A stretch of DNA of 7,551 nucleotides from NCBI GenBank assembly GCA_030691985.1, contig JAUYDB010000106.1:1-7551 (forward strand), read 5' to 3'. Below are positions 1 through 6,435 of the stretch, piece after piece; within the stretch, counting starts at the first letter, position 1, and each line of letters opens with the position of its first letter. Under the pieces are notes generated by a model that was not told the origin of the DNA, made no database searches, and worked only from the letters and a program-made list of their open reading frames with translations. Origin of the DNA: Candidatus Omnitrophota bacterium. Lineage in GTDB: Bacteria > Omnitrophota > Gorgyraeia > 2-01-FULL-45-10. The translations under genes were made by a program, and so were the position numbers.

Positions 1-363
1 AAAACGAACGACACCTATGGCCATCTGGTGGGCGACGTTATATTGAAGGCCATGGCGCGCATAATGAGGGAGAGCGTGCGGGAGATAGATCTCATTTCAA
101 GATATGGCGGAGAGGAATTCGCCATCTGCCTGCCGGAGACCGGTAAAGCAGGCGCCGCGCTTGTTGCCGAAAGAATAAGAAAGAAGATAGAGGAGAATAC
201 CTTCAGGGCCTATGACGAAAGTTTAAAGCTTACGGTAAGTATCGGCGTTTCCGCCTGTCCCGAAGATTCCGCCAATCCCGCGGATATCATAGGAAGCGCG
301 GACGCGGCCCTGTATGCCGCGAAAAAATCCGGTAAAAACATTGTATCTGAATACAAAGGATAG
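1..363 (+). CDS. Diguanylate cyclase, C-terminal part of GGDEF domain (5' end outside window)
   Basis: The frame is open from base 1 to the TAG at 361-363, giving 120 residues of a protein that starts upstream. It begins in the conserved N-D-x-Y-G-H-x-x-G-D block of GGDEF domains. A GGEEF active-site signature follows at 106-120, preceded by RYG-type context (SRYGGEEF). An R-E-I-D tetrad (79-90) lies exactly five residues before GGEEF, which is the spacing of the allosteric c-di-GMP inhibitory I-site. The TVSIGVS strand and the ADAALYAAKKSGKN helix are also typical of the family. A complete GGDEF with GGEEF and I-site is expected to make c-di-GMP from two GTP and to be product-inhibited. The sensory or N-terminal part is not visible. 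A start at the GTG at 28 would cut into the domain, so the gene is called as 5'-partial. Its link to the downstream genes is only adjacency; a promoter candidate overlaps its stop. Confidence 0.93.
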   Translation, partial: KTNDTYGHLVGDVILKAMARIMRESVREIDLISRYGGEEFAICLPETGKAGAALVAERIRKKIEENTFRAYDESLKLTVSIGVSACPEDSANPADIIGSADAALYAAKKSGKNIVSEYKG

Positions 364-369
364 TATAAT
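341..369 (+). promoter_or_regulatory. Candidate sigma70-type promoter for lptD
   Basis: A perfect TATAAT lies at 364-369 and a TTGTAT at 341-346, with a 17-nt spacer between them. The -35 box matches TTGACA at only three of six positions, but the spacing is ideal and the -10 is perfect. Transcription would begin near 376, leaving about 29 nt of leader that still contains the AAGGA ribosome site at 391-395. This would let lptD and the sugar genes be transcribed apart from the cyclase. It is a pattern match only, and the lineage's sigma-factor preference is unknown. Confidence 0.4.
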
Positions 370-404
370 GAAGGGCATTAAAAATTTACCAAGGATAAAG
401 GAAA

Positions 405-2687
405 GTGCGCCGAAAAAATAAACTGGTTTTCAGTTTTCAGCTTTCAACTTTCAGCTTAGCGCTTCTATTGTCTTCCGCCGCCCATGCATCGCTCAATCCG
501 TTTTCGAAAGAGGCGGGGGCATCGGAACCTATAATAGTTGACGGTGACAGGGTTGAGTATTTTCAGGCCCAGAAGAAGGCTGTCGGCACAGGCAACGTTT
601 CCTTAAAATATAAAGACATTGTCCTCACCAGCGATAAGATCACCGTATATCTGGACACGCGGGAAGCTATCGCCGAAGGCAGCGTGAAGATCACCCAAAA
701 AGGGTCTTATTTTACCGGCGAAAGGATAAATTACAATTTCGATACGCGAAAGAGCGCGGTCATTGACGGTTATGTGGCCTCAAATCCGTTTTATGGGAGC
801 GCGAAAGACGTTGAAAGGCCGGCCGGCAAGGACATGTATAAACTTAAACGCGGCTACATTACAACCTGCGACTTGGAGGAGCCGCATTACCGTGTCCAGG
901 CGCGGCACGTTGAGATATATCCGCAAGAAAAGATCGTCGCGAGGAATATCCTCGTTTTTATAGGCGATTGCCCCGTCCTCTACCTGCCCTATTATGTCCA
1001 ATCATTGGATGAGAATAAAACACATATCACTATGACGTCAGGCGAAAAAGATGCCTGGGGTTATTACGTCTTGACGGCAACCAGGCTGCATTTCAGCGAT
1101 AACAACAGGGCGGATATGCTTCTGGATTACAGAGCGCGGAGAGGTATCGGCGTGGGGCTTAATGATTACTACAGGACCAAGGAGATAGGAATGGGCGCCG
1201 CGAAGTTCTATTATACCCACGACAATGCCGATTACTTCTACTACTACTATGAGAGGCCCGGTGACATGCGGCCCAGATACCGCTGGCAGTGGAGGCATAA
1301 ATGGGTGATGCCGCCGGAGACCGGCACGGTTGCCGTGACGGAATTCAACAGGCTTAGCGATCTCGATTTCATAAAGGATTACTTTTATAATGAATATGAG
1401 GAGCTCGGGGACAACCCGGATAATTACGTATCGGTTATAACCGCAAAATCGAGTTATTCAATGACGCTTTTGGCGAGAAAACGTTTTGGTAAATTTTATG
1501 ATGTTATCGAACGCCTGCCTGAATACACAATAGAAGTGCCGCAGTATAACATAATAAAGGATAAACCTGTATATTATAGCGGCTCGGCGAGCGCGGTATA
1601 TCTGAACCATGCATTTAACAATTCTAACACCGCGACAATACAAGGCCAAAAAGACCTTAATGTTGCCAGGATAAATACCTATAACAGACTTTCCTATGCC
1701 GCGAAATTGTTTAAGGCTTTAAACTTGACGCCGTACGCCGGCGTGCGCAACACCTATTACTCAAGGAATAAATGGGGAGACACCAACCAGATACGGACGG
1801 TGTTTGATTCAGGCGTCGACGGCTCGATAAAATTCTACAGGCTATTTGATATCCAATCGGATATCATGGGCCTTGATATAAATAAACTGCGGCACATAAT
1901 CACTCCGACAGCAAGCTATTATCATACGCACCAGCCTACGATCGCTTCGGAAAACCTGAATCAGTTCGATGGTATAGATTCTATCGGAACCGCGAACGGC
2001 GCAAATTTTGCATTGGAGAACAGGCTGCAAACGAAGCGATTTGTGAACGGCGCTTTTACATCGGTGGATCTTGCGACCTTTATCGCGTCTACACCCTACT
2101 CGTTCGTGCTGAAAAAAAAATCACTGGCCTATAAGAACCATACGGCAAAGTTCCAGAGCGTTGACTTACAGCTTGAACTGCTTCCGTATTCATGGCTGAG
2201 CGCTGTTTCCAAAATGAGCGTAAACACCAAGAACTATGCGGTGAGGACGGAGACCACAGATCTTGCGGCGACATTCGGCGAAAATCTGTCTTTAGGCATA
2301 GGCCACAGGTATGAGAAGGCGGATCAGTTCAATAAAAACAACTGGCTTAACGCGCAGGTAGTATATAAGATTAATGAAAAATGGAAAGTCCAGGCCTACG
2401 AGATGTTTAACGTTGACAAGAGCGTCGAAGAGCAGCAATACACCGTGTACAGGGATCTGCACTGCTGGCAGGCTGAGTTTACAATCAGGACAAGAAAGCA
2501 TCCGCGCGAGTTGGGCTTCTGGCTGGTCTTCACCATGAAGGCCTTCCCGGATTATCCTATCGGCTACAGGCGCTCGTATGCGCAGCCGCGATTTGGCTCC
2601 TCCGCAGGCGCGAATTTCGGCAAAGTAGATACGGTGGGCAGGGGCGAGGACAGGATGATCCCGGATGACGAATTCATGATGCCATAA
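405..2687 (+). CDS. lptD: LPS-assembly protein LptD (OstA/Imp family)
   Basis: The 760-residue product resembles LptD, the outer-membrane barrel that inserts LPS delivered by the Lpt bridge. Residues 1-28 form a Sec signal peptide: basic MRRKNK start, hydrophobic core, AHA cleavage site before Ser29. Residues about 42-135 are an OstA/LptA-like beta-jellyroll (VDGDRVEYF, GTGNVSLKYKD, AEGSVKI). Residues 151-198 carry the LptD linker pattern, with Cys155 in TTCD, QARHVEIYP, and Cys189 followed by PVLYLPYYV. The rest, about 210-730, is rich in Tyr and alternating aromatics as expected of barrel strands. A polar tail of roughly 30 residues follows the last aromatic strand, which is unusual because outer-membrane barrels often end at an aromatic residue. 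The GTG at 405 is chosen because it leads into the signal peptide and has AAGGA at 391-395. Bases 426-453, in the signal-peptide codons, are a 7-nt tandem repeat. The UDP-glucose dehydrogenase gene follows after 13 nt, suggesting one transcript. Confidence 0.88.
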   Translation: MRRKNKLVFSFQLSTFSLALLLSSAAHASLNPFSKEAGASEPIIVDGDRVEYFQAQKKAVGTGNVSLKYKDIVLTSDKITVYLDTREAIAEGSVKITQKGSYFTGERINYNFDTRKSAVIDGYVASNPFYGSAKDVERPAGKDMYKLKRGYITTCDLEEPHYRVQARHVEIYPQEKIVARNILVFIGDCPVLYLPYYVQSLDENKTHITMTSGEKDAWGYYVLTATRLHFSDNNRADMLLDYRARRGIGVGLNDYYRTKEIGMGAAKFYYTHDNADYFYYYYERPGDMRPRYRWQWRHKWVMPPETGTVAVTEFNRLSDLDFIKDYFYNEYEELGDNPDNYVSVITAKSSYSMTLLARKRFGKFYDVIERLPEYTIEVPQYNIIKDKPVYYSGSASAVYLNHAFNNSNTATIQGQKDLNVARINTYNRLSYAAKLFKALNLTPYAGVRNTYYSRNKWGDTNQIRTVFDSGVDGSIKFYRLFDIQSDIMGLDINKLRHIITPTASYYHTHQPTIASENLNQFDGIDSIGTANGANFALENRLQTKRFVNGAFTSVDLATFIASTPYSFVLKKKSLAYKNHTAKFQSVDLQLELLPYSWLSAVSKMSVNTKNYAVRTETTDLAATFGENLSLGIGHRYEKADQFNKNNWLNAQVVYKINEKWKVQAYEMFNVDKSVEEQQYTVYRDLHCWQAEFTIRTRKHPRELGFWLVFTMKAFPDYPIGYRRSYAQPRFGSSAGANFGKVDTVGRGEDRMIPDDEFMMP
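426..453 (+). repeat. Heptanucleotide tandem repeat, four units (GYTTTCA type)
   Basis: Four contiguous 7-nt units occupy these bases: GTTTTCA twice, then GCTTTCA and ACTTTCA. They fall on lptD codons 8-16 and encode most of the hydrophobic start of the signal peptide (V-F-S-F-Q-L-S-T-F). Because 7 is not a multiple of 3, the peptide changes from unit to unit. Gaining or losing a single unit would shift the reading frame of lptD. Confidence 0.8.
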
Positions 2688-2700
2688 GGAGAAGAGTTTA

Positions 2701-3999
2701 ATGAATATCTGCATAATAGGGACCGGTTACGTGGGGCTGGTGAGCGGCGCGTGTTTTGCCGACCTCGGGCACAATGTTATATGCATAGATAACGATAAGA
2801 AAAAGATCAAAAAACTTAAAAAAGGCATCATGCCCATTTATGAACCGGGTTTAGAGGAATTGGTTAGGCGTAATTTAAAGAACGGCAGGCTCAAGCTTGG
2901 TTCGAATATAAAAGAGGGCGTGAAGGCCTCGGAGATAATATTCATCGCTGTCGGCACCCCGTCAAAAGAAAACGGCGAGGCCGACCTGACGTTCGTGGAG
3001 AACGTTTCCAGGGAGATAGCCCGTTCGATGACATCCTATCGTTTGATCGTTGAGAAGTCCACGGTTCCGGTGAATACCGGCGAATGGGTGGAGCACATCA
3101 TAAGAGTTTTTAAAAGAAATAAGGCCGTGCCGTTTGACGTGGCATCCAACCCGGAATTTTTAAGGGAGGGTTCGGGCATAGAGGACTTTATGCATCCCGA
3201 CAGAATAGTGATAGGGGTTAAATCGAAAAAAGCGCGCGCAATATTGGTTGAACTGTATAAGGGGCTTAACGCGCCGATAGTTGTAACGGATATAAAATCA
3301 GCGGAGATAATCAAACACGCCTCCAACTCTTTTCTGGCCACAAAGATATCTTTCATAAATGCCGTGTCGAACATCTGCGATAAGGCGGGAGCTGACATAG
3401 TTGAGGTCGCCAGGGGCGTGGGGCTTGACAGGAGGATAGGCAAGGAGTTCCTGCGCGCCGGTATCGGTTTCGGGGGTTCCTGTTTCCCGAAGGACCTCGC
3501 GGCCTTCATGAGGATATCGGATAATCTGGGATATGAATTCGGCCTGCTGGAAGAGGCGCAAAGGATAAATTACAATCAGAAGAGGCTTGTTGTAAAGAAG
3601 ATCACGGATCATCTATGGAACATACCGGCAAAGACGATCACCATACTCGGGCTGTCTTTCAAGCCGGATACGGACGATATGAGAGAGGCCCCTTCGATTG
3701 ACATAATTTCCATGCTCAGGAAAGAGGGCGCCAGAATAAAAGTTTACGATCCGGAAGCGATGCAAAAGGCGAAGGCCTTATTTAAGAGAGATGTGGAATT
3801 CTGCGCGGACCCATACCGGGCCGCGAAGAACAGCGATTGCCTGGTTGTAGTTACAGAATGGAATGAATTCAAGGACCTCGATTTCAAAAAGATAAAAAAG
3901 CTGATGCGCCAGCCCATAATCATAGACGGCAGGAATATCTACGATCCCGGCAGGATGAGGAAGCTCGGTTTTACTTATGTCGGGATAGGGCGGAGATAG
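2701..3999 (+). CDS. ugd: UDP-glucose 6-dehydrogenase
   Basis: This 432-residue enzyme should oxidise UDP-glucose to UDP-glucuronate with two NAD+, in the cytoplasm, giving a precursor for capsule or LPS uronic acids. It begins MNICIIGTGYVG, with the GxGxxG nucleotide-binding loop at residues 7-12. An acidic residue follows at the end of the second strand (Asp30). VGTPS lies at 84-88, EKSTVP at 118-123 and the NPEFLREG motif at 150-157. The substrate-site residues Lys205 and Asn209 are in AEIIKHASN. The catalytic cysteine is Cys261 in GFGGSCFPKD. The C-terminal UDP-binding domain has GLSFKPDTDDMREAPS. Length is normal for the family. The ATG at 2701 has a strong AAGGAG at 2686-2691 that overlaps the lptD stop, indicating translational coupling or a shared transcript. 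The Cys and the UDP-Glc-type length and motifs favour UDP-glucose over UDP-HexNAc or GDP-mannose, though exact substrate is inferred. Confidence 0.94.
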   Translation: MNICIIGTGYVGLVSGACFADLGHNVICIDNDKKKIKKLKKGIMPIYEPGLEELVRRNLKNGRLKLGSNIKEGVKASEIIFIAVGTPSKENGEADLTFVENVSREIARSMTSYRLIVEKSTVPVNTGEWVEHIIRVFKRNKAVPFDVASNPEFLREGSGIEDFMHPDRIVIGVKSKKARAILVELYKGLNAPIVVTDIKSAEIIKHASNSFLATKISFINAVSNICDKAGADIVEVARGVGLDRRIGKEFLRAGIGFGGSCFPKDLAAFMRISDNLGYEFGLLEEAQRINYNQKRLVVKKITDHLWNIPAKTITILGLSFKPDTDDMREAPSIDIISMLRKEGARIKVYDPEAMQKAKALFKRDVEFCADPYRAAKNSDCLVVVTEWNEFKDLDFKKIKKLMRQPIIIDGRNIYDPGRMRKLGFTYVGIGRR

Positions 4000-4010
4000 C
4001 GAGTTTCGTT

Positions 4011-4073
4011 GTCCGTTGCCCGTCGTCCGTTGTCCGTATTTTTACGGTGAACGGACTACGGACGACGGATAAC
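4011..4073. repeat. Inverted array of 7-nt repeats (GTCCGTN), able to form a hairpin
   Basis: Bases 4011-4038 are four contiguous heptamers: GTCCGTT or GTCCGTA units with one variant, GCCCGTC. Bases 4051-4072 carry about three units of the same heptamer in inverted orientation (CGGACTA, CGGACGA, then degenerate CGGATAA). The two arms pair over 18 bp with a single T-T mismatch (4020-4037 with 4051-4068). Three further pairs form at 4015-4017 with 4071-4073, and the loop is 13 nt (4038-4050). The array takes up most of the gap between ugd and the RmlC-like gene. There is no downstream T-run, so it does not look like a standard intrinsic terminator, but it could still affect readthrough or mRNA stability. 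Confidence 0.85.
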
Positions 4074-4099
4074 AAGACTTGCTATAACGAGGCGGTAAT

Positions 4100-4546
4100 G
4101 TGATCGACGGTGTCAAAGTAAAGAGATTGAAAATTATTCCTGACGAACGGGGCCGGCTTATGGAGATACTGCGCCGCGACGATGAAATATTCAAATCTTT
4201 CGGCCAGGTTTACATGACTACGGCAAGGCCGGGCGTCGTTAAGGCATGGCATTATCATAAGAAGCAGGATGATAATTTTACATGCGTCCAGGGGAAGATG
4301 AGGCTTGCCCTTTACGATGCGCGCAAATCGTCTCCCACCTACGGCGAGGTCAACGAATTCGTAATAAGCCCGGATGACCCGATGCTGGTGGTTATTCCCA
4401 AATCGGTTTATCATGGATTCAAGTGCGTGAGCGATTGCGAGGCCATAGTTATAAACACGCCCACCAGGCCGTACAATTACAAGAATCCGGATGAATACAG
4501 GGTGGACCCTTATGATAACAAGATACCGTATGATTGGAGGAAATAG
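4100..4546 (+). CDS. Short RmlC-family cupin, dTDP-4-dehydrorhamnose 3,5-epimerase-like
   Basis: The 148-residue protein is a cupin of the RmlC family. In the rhamnose pathway RmlC epimerises C3 and C5 of dTDP-4-keto-6-deoxyglucose. Visible family features are DERGRLMEI (residues 15-23), KAWHYHKK (48-55, with the likely catalytic His51), the DAR..SPTYG strand pair (73-82), the IP..VYHGF motif (99-107) and an aromatic C-terminus ending YDW. It is about 30-40 residues shorter than classical RmlC. By eye the position of the catalytic tyrosine (family AEFLYK) reads as Ile/Asn here (IVINT, 116-120). The LS.KD segment that holds the His-partner aspartate is absent. The GTG at 4100 overlaps an upstream ATG that is followed at once by TGA. 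GTG is chosen because it matches the family N-terminus and has GAGG at 4089-4092. rmlA begins 4 nt after its stop. Epimerase function is likely from context but not proved. Confidence 0.82.
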   Translation: MIDGVKVKRLKIIPDERGRLMEILRRDDEIFKSFGQVYMTTARPGVVKAWHYHKKQDDNFTCVQGKMRLALYDARKSSPTYGEVNEFVISPDDPMLVVIPKSVYHGFKCVSDCEAIVINTPTRPYNYKNPDEYRVDPYDNKIPYDWRK

Positions 4547-4549
4547 CCT

Positions 4550-5311
4550 ATGGGACTAAAAGGGGTGATACTTGCCGGCGGCCTTGGGAAGAGGCTGTAT
4601 CCGCTGACCAAGATAACGAACAAGCATCTCTTGCCTGTATACGGCAAGCCGATGATATACTATCCTATACAGACGCTTGTGGATGCCGGCATAGAGGATA
4701 TACTGATAGTGACAGGCGGCATGCATGCCGGCGAGTTTTTAAGGCTCCTGGGGAACGGGCGCGAGTTTGGCTTGAGGCACATAAATTACACATATCAGGA
4801 AGGCGAAGGCGGCATAGCCGATGCGCTGAAACTTGCCGAATATTTCGCGGACAACGACAAGATAGTCGTGATGCTCGGGGATAATATAATCCAGAAGAAT
4901 ATAAAAGATGCCGCGGACGAATTCAGGCGTCAGCCCCGGGGAGCGAAGATACTGATAAAAAAGGCCGCGGATCCGGAGCGATTCGGCGTCTGTGAATTTA
5001 AGGGCGAAAGAATATCCTCGATAGAGGAGAAACCGAAGAAGCCAAAGTCCGATTATGCGGTTACCGGGATTTATATGTATGACCATCAGGTATTTGACAT
5101 AGTAAGGGGGTTAAAACCGTCAAAGAGAGGCGAACTCGAGATAACGGACGTGAACAACGCCTATCTTAAAAAAGGCGAGCTCACATATAATATCCTTAAG
5201 GGATGGTGGACTGACGCGGGGACGTTCGAATCGCTGTTGAAAGCGAATAACCTCGCGGCGAAGAAGTCAGCATCTTTTCCCTCTCCCCCGACGGGGGAGA
5301 GGGCAGGGTGA
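4550..5311 (+). CDS. rmlA: Glucose-1-phosphate thymidylyltransferase, short form
   Basis: This enzyme joins dTTP and glucose-1-phosphate to give dTDP-glucose, the first step to dTDP-rhamnose. The nucleotidyltransferase signature is at residues 10-16 (GGLGKRL), followed by PLTKITNKHLLPVYGKPMI. Lys14 sits where most relatives have Thr. Other features are YQEGEGGIADAL (82-93), the metal-binding Asp111 in LGDN, EEKP (159-162), GELEITDVN (194-202) and the sugar-site motif WWTDAGT (219-225). The length is that of the short form, about 240 residues, without the extra C-terminal helices of the 290-residue enterobacterial type. ATG 4550 has GGAGG at 4536-4540. The last 12 residues (242-253, SFPSPPTGERAG) and the TGA stop come from a palindromic repeat at 5279-5316, so the ancestral protein probably ended near residue 240. 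The tail is unlikely to matter for catalysis, which is inferred. Confidence 0.92.
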   Translation: MGLKGVILAGGLGKRLYPLTKITNKHLLPVYGKPMIYYPIQTLVDAGIEDILIVTGGMHAGEFLRLLGNGREFGLRHINYTYQEGEGGIADALKLAEYFADNDKIVVMLGDNIIQKNIKDAADEFRRQPRGAKILIKKAADPERFGVCEFKGERISSIEEKPKKPKSDYAVTGIYMYDHQVFDIVRGLKPSKRGELEITDVNNAYLKKGELTYNILKGWWTDAGTFESLLKANNLAAKKSASFPSPPTGERAG

Positions 5312-5316
5312 GGGGG
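5279..5316 (+). repeat. Palindromic repeat element, copy A
   Basis: A perfect 11-bp stem, CCCTCTCCCCC (5279-5289) and GGGGGAGAGGG (5293-5303), encloses a 3-nt loop. It is followed by the tail CAGGGTGAGGGGG. It overlaps the 3' end of rmlA and supplies its final codons and TGA stop. This stem-plus-tail layout matches copies C and D in the same orientation and copy B inverted. Such elements are REP-like and are presumably non-autonomous. Confidence 0.88.
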
Positions 5317-5324
5317 AGATGAAA

Positions 5325-5360
5325 CCCCTCACCTTAGTCCTCTCCCCTAAAGGGGAGAGG
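5325..5360 (-). repeat. Palindromic repeat element, copy B (inverted)
   Basis: Read on the - strand, this is the same element: CCTCTCCCC, a 4-nt TTTA centre, GGGGAGAGG, then a degenerate ACTAAGGTGAGGGG tail. On the + strand the stem arms are 5339-5347 and 5352-5360. It lies 8 nt after copy A in the opposite direction, so A and B can also pair with each other as one long hairpin. Confidence 0.85.
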
Positions 5361-5391
5361 AAATTGTAGTTTAAATTAAATCCACAGAATT

Positions 5392-5430
5392 CCCTCTCCC
5401 CCCGAAGGGGGAGAGGGCAGGGTGAGGGGG
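5392..5430 (+). repeat. Palindromic repeat element, copy C
   Basis: The stem is CCCTCTCCCCC (5392-5402) with GGGGGAGAGGG (5407-5417) around a CGAA loop, followed by CAGGGTGAGGGGG. It is nearly identical to copy A and has the same orientation. It ends 24 nt before the rmlB ATG, and its G-rich tail lies at Shine-Dalgarno distance from a TTG in the rmlB frame. Confidence 0.88.
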
Positions 5431-5454
5431 ATTGCTAATTTGGACGCTAAAACT

Positions 5455-6435
5455 ATGAAACGACTGTTAATTACCGGCGGCGCGGGGTTCATCGGCTCTA
5501 ATTTTATCAGATATATGCTCAATAAATACGATGACTTGCGCATAACGAATCTCGACAAACTCACCTACTGCGGAAACCTCGAGAATCTGAAAGATTGCTC
5601 CGCTGACAAAAGATACAAGTTCGTCAAGGGAGATATCTGCGATGCCAAATTGGTTAACAGGCTTGTGAAAACGAGCGATGCGGTGGTCGCCTTCGCGGCC
5701 GAAACGCATGTTGATAGATCGATAAAAGATCCGTCCGGTTTCATCAGGACGAACATCTTTGGCACTTACACGTTATTGGAAGCGGCCAAACGGTTCGGCG
5801 CCGGGTTATTCATCCAGGTCTCTACGGATGAATGTTATGGAAGCATCCTCGAGGGCTCTTTTAAAGAAGAAGACGCGCTGCGGCCGAACAGCCCTTATTC
5901 CGCGACAAAGGCGGGGGCGGATTTGCTTGCCAGGTCGTATTTCGTGACGTACAAACTGCCGGTGATCATAACGCGCAGCTCCAACAATTTTGGCCCATAC
6001 CAGTATCCCGAGAAAGTGATCCCGCTTTTTATAACTAACATTCTGAAGAATAAAAAGGTCCCTCTTTATGCTGACGGAATGAATGTGAGAGACTGGCTGT
6101 TCGTATCGGACAATTGTGAGGCCATAGATGTTGTAATACATAAAGGGAAGGCCGGAGAGGTCTACAACATCGGCGCCGGCAGCGAAACCTCAAATATGGA
6201 GCTTACCCGGGCCATCCTAAATCTCCTTGGTAAAGGCGTTGAGCTTATAGAGTTTGTCCAAGACAGGCCGGGCCACGACAAACGCTATGCCCTGAATATA
6301 GCAAAAATAAACTCACTTGGCTGGCGGCCGCGGCACGATTTCCGCTCGGCCCTTGAATTGACCATAGACTGGTACAGGAAGAACGAGCGCTGGTGGAAGC
6401 GGCTTATTAAATGCAGAAAAGATATAAGATATTAA
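5455..6435 (+). CDS. rmlB: dTDP-glucose 4,6-dehydratase
   Basis: The product (326 residues from this start) is an extended short-chain dehydrogenase. It converts dTDP-glucose to dTDP-4-keto-6-deoxyglucose using bound NAD+. GGAGFIG at residues 8-14 binds NAD+. The catalytic set is Thr124-Asp125-Glu126 in STDECYGS, and Tyr148 with Lys152 in YSATK. Family hallmarks HVDRSI, RSSNNFGPYQYPEKVIPL, NVRDWLFVSDNCEA and DRPGHDKRYALN are all present. The start is ambiguous. ATG 5455 matches the family N-terminus (MKRLLITGG) but has no clear ribosome site. TTG 5440 in the same frame has AGGGGG at 5425-5430, nine bases upstream, supplied by repeat copy C. GTG 5422 lies inside the repeat and is unlikely. The 3' end overlaps rmlD by 25 nt, adding a short tail beyond the usual W-W-rich end. 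Confidence 0.93.
   Translation: MKRLLITGGAGFIGSNFIRYMLNKYDDLRITNLDKLTYCGNLENLKDCSADKRYKFVKGDICDAKLVNRLVKTSDAVVAFAAETHVDRSIKDPSGFIRTNIFGTYTLLEAAKRFGAGLFIQVSTDECYGSILEGSFKEEDALRPNSPYSATKAGADLLARSYFVTYKLPVIITRSSNNFGPYQYPEKVIPLFITNILKNKKVPLYADGMNVRDWLFVSDNCEAIDVVIHKGKAGEVYNIGAGSETSNMELTRAILNLLGKGVELIEFVQDRPGHDKRYALNIAKINSLGWRPRHDFRSALELTIDWYRKNERWWKRLIKCRKDIRY

Noticed and set aside
368..421. A 17-codon ORF (MKGIKNLPRIKESAPKK) with a good AAAGGA site, overlapping the start of lptD
   Set aside because: Its ATG is formed from the TATAAT of the promoter candidate, its peptide has no recognisable feature, and it is out of frame with lptD. A leader peptide or a lost former lptD start cannot be excluded but is not supported.
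2292..2714. A 140-codon - strand ORF opposite the 3' end of lptD
   Set aside because: Antisense to strongly supported coding sequence, with no ribosome site or recognisable domain.
4011..4073. CRISPR array or intrinsic terminator
   Set aside because: The units are 7 nt, contiguous and without spacers, so it is not CRISPR. The hairpin has no following T-run, so it is not a standard terminator.
4080..4088. Extended -10 promoter (TGCTATAAC) before the RmlC-like gene
   Set aside because: Transcription would start about 5 nt before the GTG and exclude the GAGG ribosome site, and there is no -35 box.
4534..4884. A 116-codon + strand ORF overlapping the start of rmlA
   Set aside because: It is the rmlA sequence in another frame, with Arg/Cys-rich composition and no family features.
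5422..5454. rmlB start at GTG 5422
   Set aside because: This GTG is part of repeat copy C and would add residues not seen in the family, with no upstream ribosome site at proper spacing other than the stem itself.
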